Shown piece after piece: positions 1 to 10,048 of a stretch of DNA of 64,000 nucleotides. The position numbers and the translations under genes were made by a program. The DNA comes from Tritrichomonas musculus (lineage: Eukaryota > Parabasalia > Tritrichomonadida > Tritrichomonadidae). Every line of letters begins with the position of its first letter. Positions within the stretch are counted from its first letter, which is position 1. The notes below the pieces were generated by a model, which ran no database searches, was not told the origin of the DNA, and saw only the letters and a list, made by a program, of their open reading frames with translations. The DNA lies in the NCBI GenBank assembly GCA_039105265.1, contig JAPFFF010000028.1, positions 1,178,001 through 1,242,000 of the forward strand, in the 5' to 3' direction.

Positions 1-1560
1 ATTTCTTATTTCATTTCAACAAATATTTTATCTCATTTTAACAAATATTTAATGGAATTTCAACAAATATTTTATCCAATTTCAACAAATATTTTATGAA
101 GTTTCAACAAATATATATTAATAATATTTCAACAATTATTTTTTATTACATTTCAACAAATATTTTATCAAATTTCTGCACGTATTTTATTATATTTCAA
201 TAAATATTTATTTTATGGCGTTTCAATCAATATTTAATTCTATTCTAAACTGTATTTTATGACGTTCCGATAAATTATTTCATTCGATTTTATAAAATAT
301 TTAATTGCATTTCAAAGAATTATTTATTACATTTCAAAGAATTTTTTATTACATTTTAGCAAATTTATTTCATACAATCTTAACAAATATTTTATCTAAT
401 TTCGACAAATATTTTATGAAATTTATACAAATATTTTATCCAATTTCAACAAATATTTTATACAATTTCGACAAATATTTTATACAATTTCGACAAAAAT
501 TTTATGCAATCTCAACAAATATTTTATTACATTTCAGCAAATATTTTATCTCATTTTAACAAATATTTTATTACATTTTAGCAAATTTATTTCATACAAT
601 CTTAACAAATATTTTATCTAATTTCGACAAATATTTTATGGAATTTCAACAAATATTTTATCTCATTTTAACAAATATTTTATCAAATTTCAACAAATAT
701 TTTATCAAATTTCAACAAATTTTTTATGTAATTTCAACAAATATTTTATGGAATTTCAACAAATATTTTATGTAATTTCAACAAATATTTTATGGAATTT
801 CAATAAATATTTTATGATATTTCAACAAATATTTTATACAATCTCAATAAGCATTTAATATAATTTCAAATAATATTTTATATAATTTCAGCAAAGGTTT
901 TATTCAATTTCAAAAATTATTTTATGATATTTCAGCAGATATTTTATAGAATTTCAACAAATATTTTATCCAATTTCAACAAATATTTTATCCAATTTCA
1001 ACAAATATTTTATGCAATATCGACAAATATTTTATACAATTTCGACAAAAATTTTATACAATTTCAACAAATATTTTATGGAATTTCAATAAATATTTTA
1101 TTACATTTCAGCAAATATTTTATAAAATTTCAACAAATATTTTATGTAATTTCAACAAATATTTTATGTAATTTCAGAAAATAATTAATGCAATTTCAAC
1201 AAATATTTTATACAATATCAACAATTATTTTTTAAAATTTCAACAGATATTTATATGAAATTTCAGTAATTGTTTTATTATATTTCTTTAGATATCTTAT
1301 AAAGTTACATCAATTTTCAATGAAGTATTTTTTTAATTTTTTTATACAATTTCAACATTATTTTATAAAATTTCAACAATGTTTTATAATGTTAAAACAA
1401 ATATTTTATCCAATTTCAGCAATATTTTATGAATTTTTTTCTATATTTAATGCAATTTCATCATATATTTTATCCAATTTCTATAAATATCTTATTACGT
1501 TTTATCTAATAATTTATCAAATTTAAGACAATATTTTATGAAGTTTCGACCAACTTATTT
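1..1560. repeat. 22-bp AT-rich minisatellite array
   Basis: Long array of a degenerate 22-bp unit, core ATTTCAACAAATATTTTAT plus three variable bases. Copies are best preserved between about 360 and 1210 and decay toward 1560-2010. Three units make 66 bp, so reading frames pass through as 22-residue repeats (305-559, 924-1184); these are periodicity artefacts and not genes. The array starts before the window. No gene is seen from 1 to about 2010. Confidence 0.9.
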
Positions 1561-2014
1561 TATATAATTTCTTCATCTGTTTTTTTTATCAAGTTTTAAA
1601 TAATCATTTTTAGAATTTCAATCTATATTTATGCGATTTCTATTTTAATTCTTTTGGAATTTTGAGCAAATTAAACTTATACAATTTATATTCGCAATTT
1701 ATTACATTTATTTCATCATTTTATCGAATTTCACCATATTTTTTATATAGTTATAAATTAAAACTTATTACATTTCTGTTTATTATTCTATGAAATTTTT
1801 AATTTATTTTTATGAAATTTCTTCTTATTTTATATGAAATTTTTTACGGTTTATAATTATATTTCTTTTTATCTTTTTTTAATGAAATTTCTATCAAAAT
1901 TTGATCTAGTTTTAAATATATTTAAACAGCGTTTTAAAACAAAATTTTATAATATTTTTAAACAAATTGTTTAATAATATTTCAATTCATTTTTTTAATT
2001 GCATTTTATTTTAA

Positions 2015-3241
2015 TATTTTCATTTAATTCCACTCAAATTTTATAAAAAACCAGCATCTGCATCAACCAGTAATAATAAAAAGGAACTTGAAAAAGCACA
2101 AAAAGATATAATTGATCTTAAAAATCAATTGGCAATCAAAACAAAAGAATTTAATGATCAAATATCTAAAAACAAGAAAGATTTTGAAGCTCAATTATCA
2201 AAAAAGACGAAAGAATTTAATGATCAATTGTCAAAAAACAAGAAAGATTTTGAAGCTCAATTATCAAATAAAACAAAAGAACTAAATGAATTACGTCAAA
2301 AGAATGAAGAATTAAAAGCCAAAATAAATAAAATGCAAAAACCAGTGACTTCAGTTCAGAATGAACAAATTAAAATTAAGATTTATGATTCCAAAACAAT
2401 CAGAGAATTTGAAACAATTGAAGAAATCGGATTTGGCGCCAGTGGAAAAGTTCTTAAAGTTGCATTAAAACAATTTTTTGCAATGAAGATAATGAGCACA
2501 GAAAATGCATCTGTTGAAAATCTTAAACATTTCATTGGTGAATATGAAATAATGAATCTTTTAAATCATCCAAACATACTAAAGGCACTTGGTATATTTT
2601 TCAGTGATGGAGAAATGCCACCAGCAATTCTTCTTGAATATTGTCCAACCAATCTTTATAAAGCAATCAAAAACAAAGCACTTTCACCTGTTCAAATTGC
2701 TTGTGCTATTTATCAAATAGCTGAAGGAATGAAATACATTCATTTCAGAAAAATTATTCATCGCGATTTGAAGCCATCAAATATTTTAATTGCTACCGAT
2801 GGAACAATCAAAATCAGTGATTTTGGAATTTCAAAGTTGATGACACCTGAAATGTCAATGACTGTTGGCATTGGAACTAATAAATATATGGCTCCTGAAA
2901 TCATAACTGAAGAAGATTCTTATGATGAAAAAGTCGACGTATATTCTTTCGGTGTTCTTGTATTCTTCATTTTGAACAATGGTGAATTGCCCAAAATCAA
3001 AACAGGTGAAATTCTTCGTGGCAAGAAAGCTGAAATCCCTTCATCATTTTCTGAATTCGTCAAAAATTTGATCAATTCATGCTGGAACTTCAAGCCAAGT
3101 GATCGACCAAGCTTCAAAGAAATTTGCAGTCTGATGGAAAAAAACAAATACTGCTTATGCAATCTCACCAAATCTGAATCTGCTGAAGTCTTAAATTTCG
3201 TTCAAAATCATCAAAAACAAATTCCTTTTTATGATGAATGA
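2015..3241 (+). CDS. Protein kinase with N-terminal coiled coil, 5' end not visible
   Basis: Serine/threonine (TKL-like) kinase with a complete catalytic core. It has a glycine loop GFGASGKV (about 2429-2452), the ATP lysine in AMKIM (about 2486), HRDLKPSN (from 2759), DFG (from 2819) and an APE motif. A charged coiled coil precedes the kinase and contains a 22-residue tandem repeat, KTKEFNDQ followed by SKNKKDFEAQLS. The frame is open back to 2015, but the first in-frame ATG is at 2333, after the coiled coil. The true N terminus is therefore missing or replaced by the minisatellite. The C terminus (HQKQIPFYDE) resembles the point where Sel1 repeats begin in related trichomonad kinases, and a Sel1-like relic lies just downstream. 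The kinase call is firm; whether this is an active complete gene is doubtful. Confidence 0.8.
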   Translation, partial: YFHLIPLKFYKKPASASTSNNKKELEKAQKDIIDLKNQLAIKTKEFNDQISKNKKDFEAQLSKKTKEFNDQLSKNKKDFEAQLSNKTKELNELRQKNEELKAKINKMQKPVTSVQNEQIKIKIYDSKTIREFETIEEIGFGASGKVLKVALKQFFAMKIMSTENASVENLKHFIGEYEIMNLLNHPNILKALGIFFSDGEMPPAILLEYCPTNLYKAIKNKALSPVQIACAIYQIAEGMKYIHFRKIIHRDLKPSNILIATDGTIKISDFGISKLMTPEMSMTVGIGTNKYMAPEIITEEDSYDEKVDVYSFGVLVFFILNNGELPKIKTGEILRGKKAEIPSSFSEFVKNLINSCWNFKPSDRPSFKEICSLMEKNKYCLCNLTKSESAEVLNFVQNHQKQIPFYDE

Positions 3242-3335
3242 AGTAGTCAACTTTTAATAATTAAACGAACTTAAGAACTTATTTTTTATTATTTATTATT
3301 TTTTTTTTTTTTTCTTATTATTATTCAGAATTTTT

Positions 3336-3437
3336 GAAGTGAATAATGAAAGAGGCAAAGAAGAAGGTCATCATTATTTTAAATATGGGGCAAATCATGG
3401 TAATGTCAGTGCATGCTCAATTATGCAAGAATCCTAG
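3336..3437 (+). pseudogene. Sel1-repeat-like relic downstream of kinase
   Basis: A short open stretch reads ERGKEEGHHYFKYGANHGN and ends at a stop. It fits the Sel1/TPR-like pattern (Y-F-K-x-G-A-x-x-G-N) that follows the kinase domain in many trichomonad kinases. It is separated from the kinase stop by about 95 bp of low-complexity T-rich DNA. The likely reading is a decayed 3' part of the neighbouring kinase gene. Identification rests on one repeat only. Confidence 0.45.
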
Positions 3438-3548
3438 ATGGCCTTAATCAAAATCCTAGATGGTCTTCATTATGAATTAATTCATAATACTCAATAAAAA
3501 AAAAGTTATATGTAAAAAAATAAAAATGAAAAAGATAAAACAATTTGA
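3438..3548. other. AT-rich spacer with short duplicated motif
   Basis: The words AATCCTAGATGGCCTT and AATCCTAGATGGTCTT lie close together around 3430-3467. No gene or initiator is seen. Confidence 0.4.
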
Positions 3549-4179
3549 ATGTCATACTGCTGTTTTTCGAAATGCTCTCTAGTATCAAATTTTACTGGTT
3601 ATGGATCTGTAATGTTTATTTTTTCAAAGTTTATTGACATTTTATATTGTTCAACTCTAGATTGCAAGTCTGAAGGGAAAATATATGGTGCACAAATAGA
3701 CCTTAAATCAGACTCAATCGAAACAAGTTATATCAATTTAACAAATGGAAATGCAGTATATTGCTGTGGTATTGAGTATAGAAATGCAATTCAAGTATCA
3801 AACATTATGTCAATTAGAAGGTTCCTTTTTGACAAGTTTTACTAGTATAAATGATATTTTTGTTTCATACTGCAATTACGTTAATGATTCAATTAATCCA
3901 GTTGAAAATGGAGCATTGATTTACACCATAAGATCTAATATTACTATTAGTCATTTTTGTTTTGTGAACATAAGCATTATTGGTGTATTTGAATTCGTTT
4001 ATTTTGTAATGCCAATTGGCAAAGTATTATTATCTAATTCATTAATTGATGATAACTTATTTGCTTATTTGGATAATGCTACCACTAATAATGTGAAGAT
4101 TTATGATGAAAACAGTGATAAATTTACAAATACAATTTACTTTGTTGGAACAAGAAAATATTGGCGATTTAGAAAATGA
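3549..4179 (+). pseudogene. Decayed surface-type (beta-helix-like) gene fragment
   Basis: Two overlapping frames (3549-3845 and about 3800-4179) together look like one decayed gene. The residues are rich in N, S, I, F and C with a short periodicity (for example SNITISHFCFVNISIIG), resembling right-handed beta-helix surface proteins that are abundant in trichomonads. The open frame switches around 3820-3840, so a frameshift separates the halves. There is no signal peptide or membrane anchor, so both ends are probably lost. The family assignment is an inference from composition and periodicity. Confidence 0.4.
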
Positions 4180-4389
4180 ATTTGAATCTGAAAATTTATA
4201 CGATCCTGTGAATTTCTGAGAATTTGAAAATTTTTGAGAATTTGAAAATCATCACCACATTCTCAAAAGTATAGAAAAAATAAACCAAAAATTGAATAAA
4301 TTTTCACAATTTTTTTTCAAAAATAATTGAATAAATTTATTCAATTATATTTGTTCTCTATCTAAATCTCTCTTTCTATTTTGGTCAAA

Positions 4390-4575
4390 GATGAGCAGTC
4401 ATCAAAAACCGCAGCACTAATTGACTTTGTATTTAAAGGAACAATATTTATTCAATATGGACAAAAAGGATCTCTCTGTAGTTATTTGATAAAGATACGA
4501 AATAGCGACACAGGTTGATAATATAATAACACTTTTGAGCAAATTATTCTTGTTGGATTTGCTCGAGGTATGGTG
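4390..4575 (+). pseudogene. Protein-kinase fragment (relic)
   Basis: One frame reads GSLCSYLIKIRNSDTG, then stops, then continues as EQIILVGFARGM. This matches the alpha-D to alpha-E segment of trichomonad TKL-type kinases (GSL-x-x-Y-L ... QIILVGIARGM-x-YLH). In-frame stops and the absence of the HRD region show that it is a dead fragment. Confidence 0.4.
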
Positions 4576-4987
4576 AATGATATTATTATCTTTGAATTAA
4601 TAATTTAATATTCTTTGTATATTTTTGTAATTAATGATTTTTCTTTTTTTTATGCTTTTACAATTTTGATAATAATTTATATTTTAATATTTATATTCTT
4701 TTTCACAAATATTTTCTCGAGATAAATATTAAATATATATCAACTTTTTGATATAAAAAAAGACAAATTTTGATCAAATTATTTGATCAAATTTGAGTTT
4801 ATAACTGCTTCTTGAATAAAATTATTTTATTATGTAAAATAAATAACATAATATTAAATAATTATATATATGTAATAAATATGTAAATATAATTATATAT
4901 TAATAATAAGATACTATTATAAACTAAAAAATGGATAGATAAATACAATATTAAATTTGTAACTAAATTGGCCATATCACCTATCAA
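4576..4987. other. AT-rich intergenic region
   Basis: Very AT-rich sequence before the pseudokinase gene. Just upstream of its ATG is ATATCACCTATCAA, in which TCACCT is a loose match to a trichomonad initiator. I see nothing else. Confidence 0.4.
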
Positions 4988-6073
4988 ATGGATAATCTTA
5001 GAGACTTCTCAGATCTTTTCCTTAAAGAAGGCGATTTTCATGAAGATACTGAAGAAGATGAGGCTGACCTTTTAACTAGCAATGGTACTACAACAGTTAG
5101 ATTCTGCTTAGCAATTGAAGCCCAAACAAAAGAGAAAGTTATATGCAAAGTTTTTGATCCATTACCTCTTTCAAAAAACCTCGTGACTGATGAAGTGGTG
5201 CAAGAATATTGCTGGTATAGGCAACTTATGCTTCTTCGCGAAGCATTAATTCTCAATGAGCTTGAGCATCCAGCAATTGTTAAATTTAAAGGATTAAATT
5301 TATACAACACTGAAATTAAATTTGATGCCGAAAATAAAGATTCATACCCCAATCCTGTTATATACCTTGAGTGCCTTAAGAATAAATCAATTGAAAGCCA
5401 CATTAAAAGATATGTTCTTAATCTACCCCCAGTTAAACGACAAATTTGCATAATAGGAATTTCAGCAGCAATTAGCTTTCTTCATAAACGCCATGTTCTT
5501 CATCGAAGCATCAATCCAAAGACTATTTGGCTTGATGAAAATTTTTACCCAAAAATATTTGATTTCAGCACATCCCGCCAGTTTAATGCCGAACAAGATC
5601 GACCGAGAACTATTTTAGTAGATGAATCAGTATATTATAAAGCACCAGAACTTTTTGAAAAAGATTATAATTCATACAATGATGAAATTGATGTTTTCTC
5701 ACTTGGCCGTATGATTTACTTGCTAGTTACAGGTGTTGAACCATTTAAGCATGAAAGAGATCCAGAAAGGACAAAATCATCATTTAAACTTCAATATGAT
5801 ATTATTCATCATGAAGCAAAGCCATTTTTCCCGGATAATATGTCTTCCAATTTTACAGAACTATTGAAAAAGTGCTTCGATGTGACTCCTTTAAATCGAC
5901 CATCAGCATCAGATATATATGATGCTATTTCTAAAAAAGAAGGTTATCTTATTGATGGAATTAATTCTGGTAAAGATCTTCAAGAAATTAAAGATTACAT
6001 TCATTCGATTGAACAATTTGAGAAAGATCATCCAATATCAGATAAATTCTTTTACTACAAATTACAAATTTAA
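4988..6073 (+). CDS. Predicted pseudokinase (kinase fold, HRD changed to HRS)
   Basis: Complete 361-residue protein with a TKL-like kinase fold. It keeps the beta-3 lysine (VICKVF, K54), a candidate alpha-C glutamate (LREAL, about E85), an activation-segment APE (219-221) and a C-lobe DVFSLG motif. No typical glycine loop is visible. The catalytic-loop motif is HRS at 172-174 instead of HRD, so the catalytic aspartate is a serine. DFG is DFS at 192-194, which keeps the metal-binding aspartate. It probably acts as a non-catalytic scaffold or allosteric protein. The N terminus is acidic (HEDTEEDEADL). The open frame, ATG start and neat end suggest a maintained gene rather than a relic. Confidence 0.8.
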   Translation: MDNLRDFSDLFLKEGDFHEDTEEDEADLLTSNGTTTVRFCLAIEAQTKEKVICKVFDPLPLSKNLVTDEVVQEYCWYRQLMLLREALILNELEHPAIVKFKGLNLYNTEIKFDAENKDSYPNPVIYLECLKNKSIESHIKRYVLNLPPVKRQICIIGISAAISFLHKRHVLHRSINPKTIWLDENFYPKIFDFSTSRQFNAEQDRPRTILVDESVYYKAPELFEKDYNSYNDEIDVFSLGRMIYLLVTGVEPFKHERDPERTKSSFKLQYDIIHHEAKPFFPDNMSSNFTELLKKCFDVTPLNRPSASDIYDAISKKEGYLIDGINSGKDLQEIKDYIHSIEQFEKDHPISDKFFYYKLQI

Positions 6074-6554
6074 ATTCAATTATTAAACTCTACGTGTTTT
6101 CTCAAAATCAGATATGCATTAGCAACGATAAAAGATAATTATTTTTTTGAACATATTTTATTATAGAAATAAACAAAAAATGTATGGTTTATTTTTTAGA
6201 TTATTTCATTGTTCAAATTTTCCTATGCAAAAATATGAGTCTATTATTTTAAGAAATAATCATTGAAGCAATTGAATATTTTCGAATTTAGTTCAGTTGT
6301 TTCAATGATTATTATTTTATCGGCAGAATTAGAACCAAATTTCTCGCCTTTTCCTTAATTACTCTTTGTACGATGATTTTTCTCAGCGAACGATTTAGAA
6401 GATTTTAATATAATTTTTTGAAAAAGAAAGGAACAAGATATATCTTTAAAGAAAAGGAAAATTTTAGAGAAGTCAAAGTCACAATAGAAATGAATACAGA
6501 TTTGAAGAAAATTAAACAAGGTTTCTAAGTAAAAAAAAAAAAAAAAAAGATATC
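6074..6554. other. Intergenic DNA with a hairpin and an A-tract
   Basis: No gene is seen. Arms AATAATCATTGAAGCAA (about 6255-6271) and TTGTTTCAATGATTATT (6297-6313) form a 17-bp hairpin with one mismatch. A run of about 18 A residues lies at 6531-6548, just before the element's target duplication. Confidence 0.5.
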
Positions 6555-6559
6555 ATAAA
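6555..6559. repeat. Left target-site duplication of Maverick element
   Basis: ATAAA immediately precedes the left inverted repeat and recurs at 53626-53630 immediately after the right one. An adjacent A makes the exact length (5 or 6 bp) ambiguous. Maverick/Polinton elements are known for 5-6-bp duplications. Confidence 0.75.
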
Positions 6560-6790
6560 AGTAGTTATATATTTGCCACGATTTTTGCACTTCGTTCAAA
6601 AACCGCGTCAAATATATCCCATCCGCGACCCCAGCCCCGCTATGTCAGGTATGATCCCCCACTCCCATTAATGATCTTCCACTGGGCTGTTCTCAGGATT
6701 CCTCTCAACGCTCTGCTAGGAAGGAGGCCCCGTATCGTTAACATCAAAAAAGATATAGAAAAAGTTGTTAATTGTGTGGTTTACTTAAAA
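6560..6790 (+). repeat. Left terminal inverted repeat of Maverick
   Basis: 231 bp starting AGTAGTTATATATTTGCC, inverted and about 98% identical to 53395-53625. Its centre (about 6600-6750) is much richer in G+C than the host DNA. The terminus is the expected integrase substrate and, by family analogy, the protein-primed replication origin. Confidence 0.95.
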
Positions 6791-6837
6791 CCTAGTATGA
6801 GAGTATTTATTAAACGTCCTCTCAATAAACGTCCTTT

Positions 6838-7299
6838 TTATGGCTTCCAATCAGGATCTTTTTTGTCGTCGTCTTTTTCTTCTTCTTTCTTTTCCTCTTC
6901 TTCAAATTCGTCAGATGTTAAAACCCATTCAATATATGGTTCTTTAGGTACTTCAGGGAATTTATTGGTTTCAAAACGATCGTGATCGACTTCTCTTTGA
7001 ATGAAAGACTTTGTTGCTTCATATTCAGCACGATCGGTGACAACTTTATCCATTTTGAGGACAACTTTATGTACATTGGTATCAAAATCAAGTGAAAAAT
7101 TGAGGTCTTTGCATTGATTTTTGAATGATTGGTACATATAATATATGGCGATTCCTCTTTTGATTCGATCTTTTTCGACTTGATTATAGAAATAGCTTGT
7201 AACTGAGATATTAGGATTTGGCCTTTCTTGCTCTTTTTGCTTTTCTTGCTCTTTTTGCTTTTCTTGCTCTTGTTCGGGTACCTGTTGCTGGGACGACAT
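6838..7299 (-). CDS. Terminal gene, outward-transcribed charged protein
   Basis: 153 residues, not recognised. A glutamine/glutamate/lysine-rich head (repeats of KEQEKQ) is followed by a globular middle and a strongly acidic/lysine tail (EEEEKKEEEKDDDKK). The start at 7299 (MSSQQQ) was chosen because the terminal promoter motif lies directly upstream, although the frame is open a little further. It is transcribed toward the left terminus from a promoter region shared with the 676-residue gene. Its position mirrors that of the gene at 52908-53399 at the other end. Confidence 0.7.
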   Translation of the reverse strand: MSSQQQVPEQEQEKQKEQEKQKEQERPNPNISVTSYFYNQVEKDRIKRGIAIYYMYQSFKNQCKDLNFSLDFDTNVHKVVLKMDKVVTDRAEYEATKSFIQREVDHDRFETNKFPEVPKEPYIEWVLTSDEFEEEEKKEEEKDDDKKDPDWKP

Positions 7300-7431
7300 G
7301 AGAAAAAATGAGGTGATGAGGTGAGCCCGAAAAATCATATTTTTAGCGAGGGACCTAACGGGTTTTCGGGGTGGAGACCGTTTACCAAAAATCTAATTTT
7401 TTCTCGTCGCCTCATCACATCACTTTTTAGC
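7300..7431. promoter_or_regulatory. Divergent terminal promoter, left end
   Basis: Between two head-to-head genes. The plus side has CTCATCACATCACTTTTT (7411-7428), a few bases before the ATG at 7432. The minus side has the counterpart, read as CACCTCATCACCTCATTT, before the ATG at 7299. A shared block near 7380-7405 (ACCAAAAATCTAATTTTTTC) recurs at 9998-10018 and, inverted, near 52749-52770. TCA(C/T)TTTT fits the trichomonad initiator. Confidence 0.7.
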
Positions 7432-9462
7432 ATGTCTAACAGCGACAACAGCAACAGCAACAACAACAACAGCAACACTCAGCAAAAGAAACCTGAAGTT
7501 GAAGAAATAACAAAAATGCAATACCTGCACGAAATTGCAAAAGCCGAAGCAGAAGCTAAAGAAGAAGAAAAAGAAATTGATTTGACTCATATAAAATTTC
7601 ACCCATACAATCATTTACCAGCAAAACTCTACCACAAACAAATACAAGAATTTCAAGAAAAAGGGATAAAAACACCAAAAGAGCAACTCAACTGGCTAAA
7701 TGCAAATAAGTTATGGAATTCTTTAGATCAAGATCAAAAGTGTCTCCTTGCCGCACATTTATTAGGAGACGAATTATTTGCAGAAGGCGATAAACAAGCA
7801 TTACATTTGTTCATCGACGACGATAAACCAAATGATGACACAATTACAATTCAGTGCGCTACTTGGTGGGATGATTTGGAAAAAAAATTAGCAGATCTCA
7901 AAAAGCCAAAAATGGCAAAACACATCCAAAAGAAATTCGATTACAGACAAAATAATAGAGATGGCTTGCCATTCGATGTAATAAAGTTTTCATTGTATCA
8001 ATATTTAGACCAATATCGTTCAGAGTACACAAACAATAAAGCACTTTTAGGGGAATTAACACCAGAAGATCCAAAAAATATTGATGAAATGAATGAAATC
8101 ATTGAAGCAGACCATCCAGAATTATCAAAAGAGCAACAAAACGCAATTTCAGAATTAACAATTGCGTATAGAAAAATTTATCCTTTGTCAACATTCGCTG
8201 ATGCATATGCACATGCACGTGAAAGAATTGTTACAGTTATGGAAGAGCACAAATACCTCGAACATGTCCCACCTTTGATTGAATTGCTCACGGAAGAAGA
8301 AAATGTAAAATATGCACAAAAAATGGAAGAAGAGCGTCAGGAAGAAGAAAATGCAAAAGAGTATCTTATCTCATCAACCGCAGACATATTACAAAGAATA
8401 AATCCAGGAATGTCAAGAGACGAGGCAATGGCCGATGCAGATAGCAGATTGTTTAACAAAATGTATGACGGTAAAAAGACAGCAAGAGAAATCTTCTCAA
8501 AGGAATTATTGAGCAGTGAAGAATTGAAAAAATGGGAATCATCAACCAAGGAAATTCAATCAATTATAGAAATCCAAGAAGATTCTGATGATGTTGATAA
8601 AGATGTTGACGATGTTCTCGAAATCTTAAACAAATTGCCTGAAAAAGATGAAAAGGATCAACCAAAATCTGAAAAAGATGAAAAGGATCAACCAAAATCT
8701 GAAAAAGATGAAAAGGATCTCACCGCACCTGAAAAAGATAACGAAGACGAAAGCGAAAAAAATCTCATCTTTACCACCAGCAGAAAATTTCAAAAACTAT
8801 ATCTCGAAAAGACCAATCAAGAAATTAATGATGAAGTTCAAAAAAGATTGAATGCCAAAATGAAAGGAAATCGAAAAGCATCAAGAATTTTCCCTGATGA
8901 GTTACTCAATGATGATGAAAAAGAAAGATGGTCAACAATTGAAGACAACTATACTCATCAATTCGATGAAAAAATTTCCAAAGAAGTAACTACAAATGTT
9001 CTTTTTGATTTACAGACGGAGAACGACTCACTAGTATTGCCACCACCAGGAATGAGCAAAGAAGACTGGGCAAGAATGAATGCCGATCCTAACAAATTAA
9101 AAGCAGATATTTATAAAAAATTACAAGACCTCCCACCACCACCTCCACCTCAACCAGAAAATTGGCAAGAATTACCTCAAACTCACAAATGGGGAAATAT
9201 ACAAGAATTCACATCCGATCAAAAATCTCAAAAGGAAATTCAGCTAAGAAATGAATTGATCGAATTCTTCAAAAAGCGATACAATGGGAACGAGGATTTG
9301 GCAAATGAAGTCGTTCACGCAAGAATTGCTGAATTTCAAAAGAAAACACCAAACGTATCCTGGTTCAAATTCCACATTGACAATTTCCTCACCTCAGTTG
9401 AACGTCAAGATCTACACACTGAACCAGTTCCACCTAACGTTCAAGAAGTTGACGAAAAATAA
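7432..9462 (+). CDS. 676-residue charged helical repeat protein
   Basis: Not recognised. The ATG at 7432 (MSNSDN, an N/S-rich head) follows the terminal promoter motif. The protein is acidic and helical. Two related segments of about 50 residues can be seen, one containing RINPGMSRDEAMADADSRL with KKTAREIFSKELL, the other YLEKTNQEINDEVQKRL with RKASRIFPDELL. Between them is an EKDEKDQPKS triplicate (about 8640-8720). A proline run (PPPPPPQPENW) precedes the C-terminal part. The recurring F/Y-x-x-x-Y ... A-x-x-x-A helical signature also appears in the giant protein at 40824-52259, so the two may be related in build. Confidence 0.75.
   Translation: MSNSDNSNSNNNNSNTQQKKPEVEEITKMQYLHEIAKAEAEAKEEEKEIDLTHIKFHPYNHLPAKLYHKQIQEFQEKGIKTPKEQLNWLNANKLWNSLDQDQKCLLAAHLLGDELFAEGDKQALHLFIDDDKPNDDTITIQCATWWDDLEKKLADLKKPKMAKHIQKKFDYRQNNRDGLPFDVIKFSLYQYLDQYRSEYTNNKALLGELTPEDPKNIDEMNEIIEADHPELSKEQQNAISELTIAYRKIYPLSTFADAYAHARERIVTVMEEHKYLEHVPPLIELLTEEENVKYAQKMEEERQEEENAKEYLISSTADILQRINPGMSRDEAMADADSRLFNKMYDGKKTAREIFSKELLSSEELKKWESSTKEIQSIIEIQEDSDDVDKDVDDVLEILNKLPEKDEKDQPKSEKDEKDQPKSEKDEKDLTAPEKDNEDESEKNLIFTTSRKFQKLYLEKTNQEINDEVQKRLNAKMKGNRKASRIFPDELLNDDEKERWSTIEDNYTHQFDEKISKEVTTNVLFDLQTENDSLVLPPPGMSKEDWARMNADPNKLKADIYKKLQDLPPPPPPQPENWQELPQTHKWGNIQEFTSDQKSQKEIQLRNELIEFFKKRYNGNEDLANEVVHARIAEFQKKTPNVSWFKFHIDNFLTSVERQDLHTEPVPPNVQEVDEK
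8640..8722. repeat. In-gene 30-bp tandem repeat
   Basis: Nearly three tandem copies of a 30-bp unit encoding EKDEKDQPKS, inside the 676-residue gene. Confidence 0.85.
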
Positions 9463-9558
9463 AAATTCCGATTATTGAGAGGTCGGTATAAAAATTACTC
9501 TCAACAAGATTTAGGTTTCTAATAAACCTTTAATTTAAAAAATTAACTTTTTTTTTAT

Positions 9559-9960
9559 TTATTTATCTTCTTTTTCTTTTGCTTTTTCTTTTGCTATTTC
9601 TTTTGCTTTTTCTTTTGATATAGGAACATAATATCCTTGATCGTAACCAATCATCATTCCAGGTGACAAAAATTGTTGAATGAATTCGATATGAGTATCA
9701 AACCATTTAATCAAACAATCTTTTTTCCGTTGTTCTTCACGTGAGAAACCAGGGATGATGATTTTTAAGTTATGTTGCATTAATTGTCTCATAACATGAG
9801 CAACAGAAAGCAATTTTTCCATTGAAACATTTTCACCATATCTCTTTTTGAGTACTTTCCAAGCTTCTGTCTTTTTAATATTTTTCATGTCTTTTGCAGA
9901 CATAGCTGGTATATCATCTTTAATTTCATTTTGTTCAGGTACACTTGGTTTGTCAGACAT
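9559..9960 (-). CDS. Small charged protein with KEKAKE tail
   Basis: 133 residues, not recognised. The middle (KVLKKRYGENVSMEKLLSVA) carries the helical signature seen in the giant element protein. The C terminus is a lysine/glutamate/alanine repeat (EKAKEIAKEKAKEKEDK). The ATG at 9960 is preceded by AAAAAGTTCATTTTTAT, an initiator-like site. It is head-to-head with the gene at 10049. Confidence 0.7.
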   Translation of the reverse strand: MSDKPSVPEQNEIKDDIPAMSAKDMKNIKKTEAWKVLKKRYGENVSMEKLLSVAHVMRQLMQHNLKIIIPGFSREEQRKKDCLIKWFDTHIEFIQQFLSPGMMIGYDQGYYVPISKEKAKEIAKEKAKEKEDK

Positions 9961-10048
9961 TTATAAAAATGAACTTTTTCACTAGGCGACCGTTAACCAA
10001 AAAATCTAATTTTTTCTCGTGAGGTCATCACATCATTTTTATACAAGC
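9961..10048. promoter_or_regulatory. Divergent promoter, third copy of the terminal motif
   Basis: GGTCATCACATCATTTTT (10023-10040) drives the gene at 10049 and matches the motif at both element ends. The AATCTAATTTTTTCTCG block is upstream of it (about 10002-10019). On the other side, AAAAAGTTCATTTTTAT faces the gene at 9960. Confidence 0.65.

Noticed and set aside
305-1184. Apparent genes of 84-86 residues in the minisatellite
   Set aside because: The 22-residue protein periodicity comes from three 22-bp DNA units. There is no initiator, and composition is that of the repeat.
6671-6985. Frame across the left terminal inverted repeat
   Set aside because: It reads through the non-coding repeat and antisense to the real minus-strand gene.
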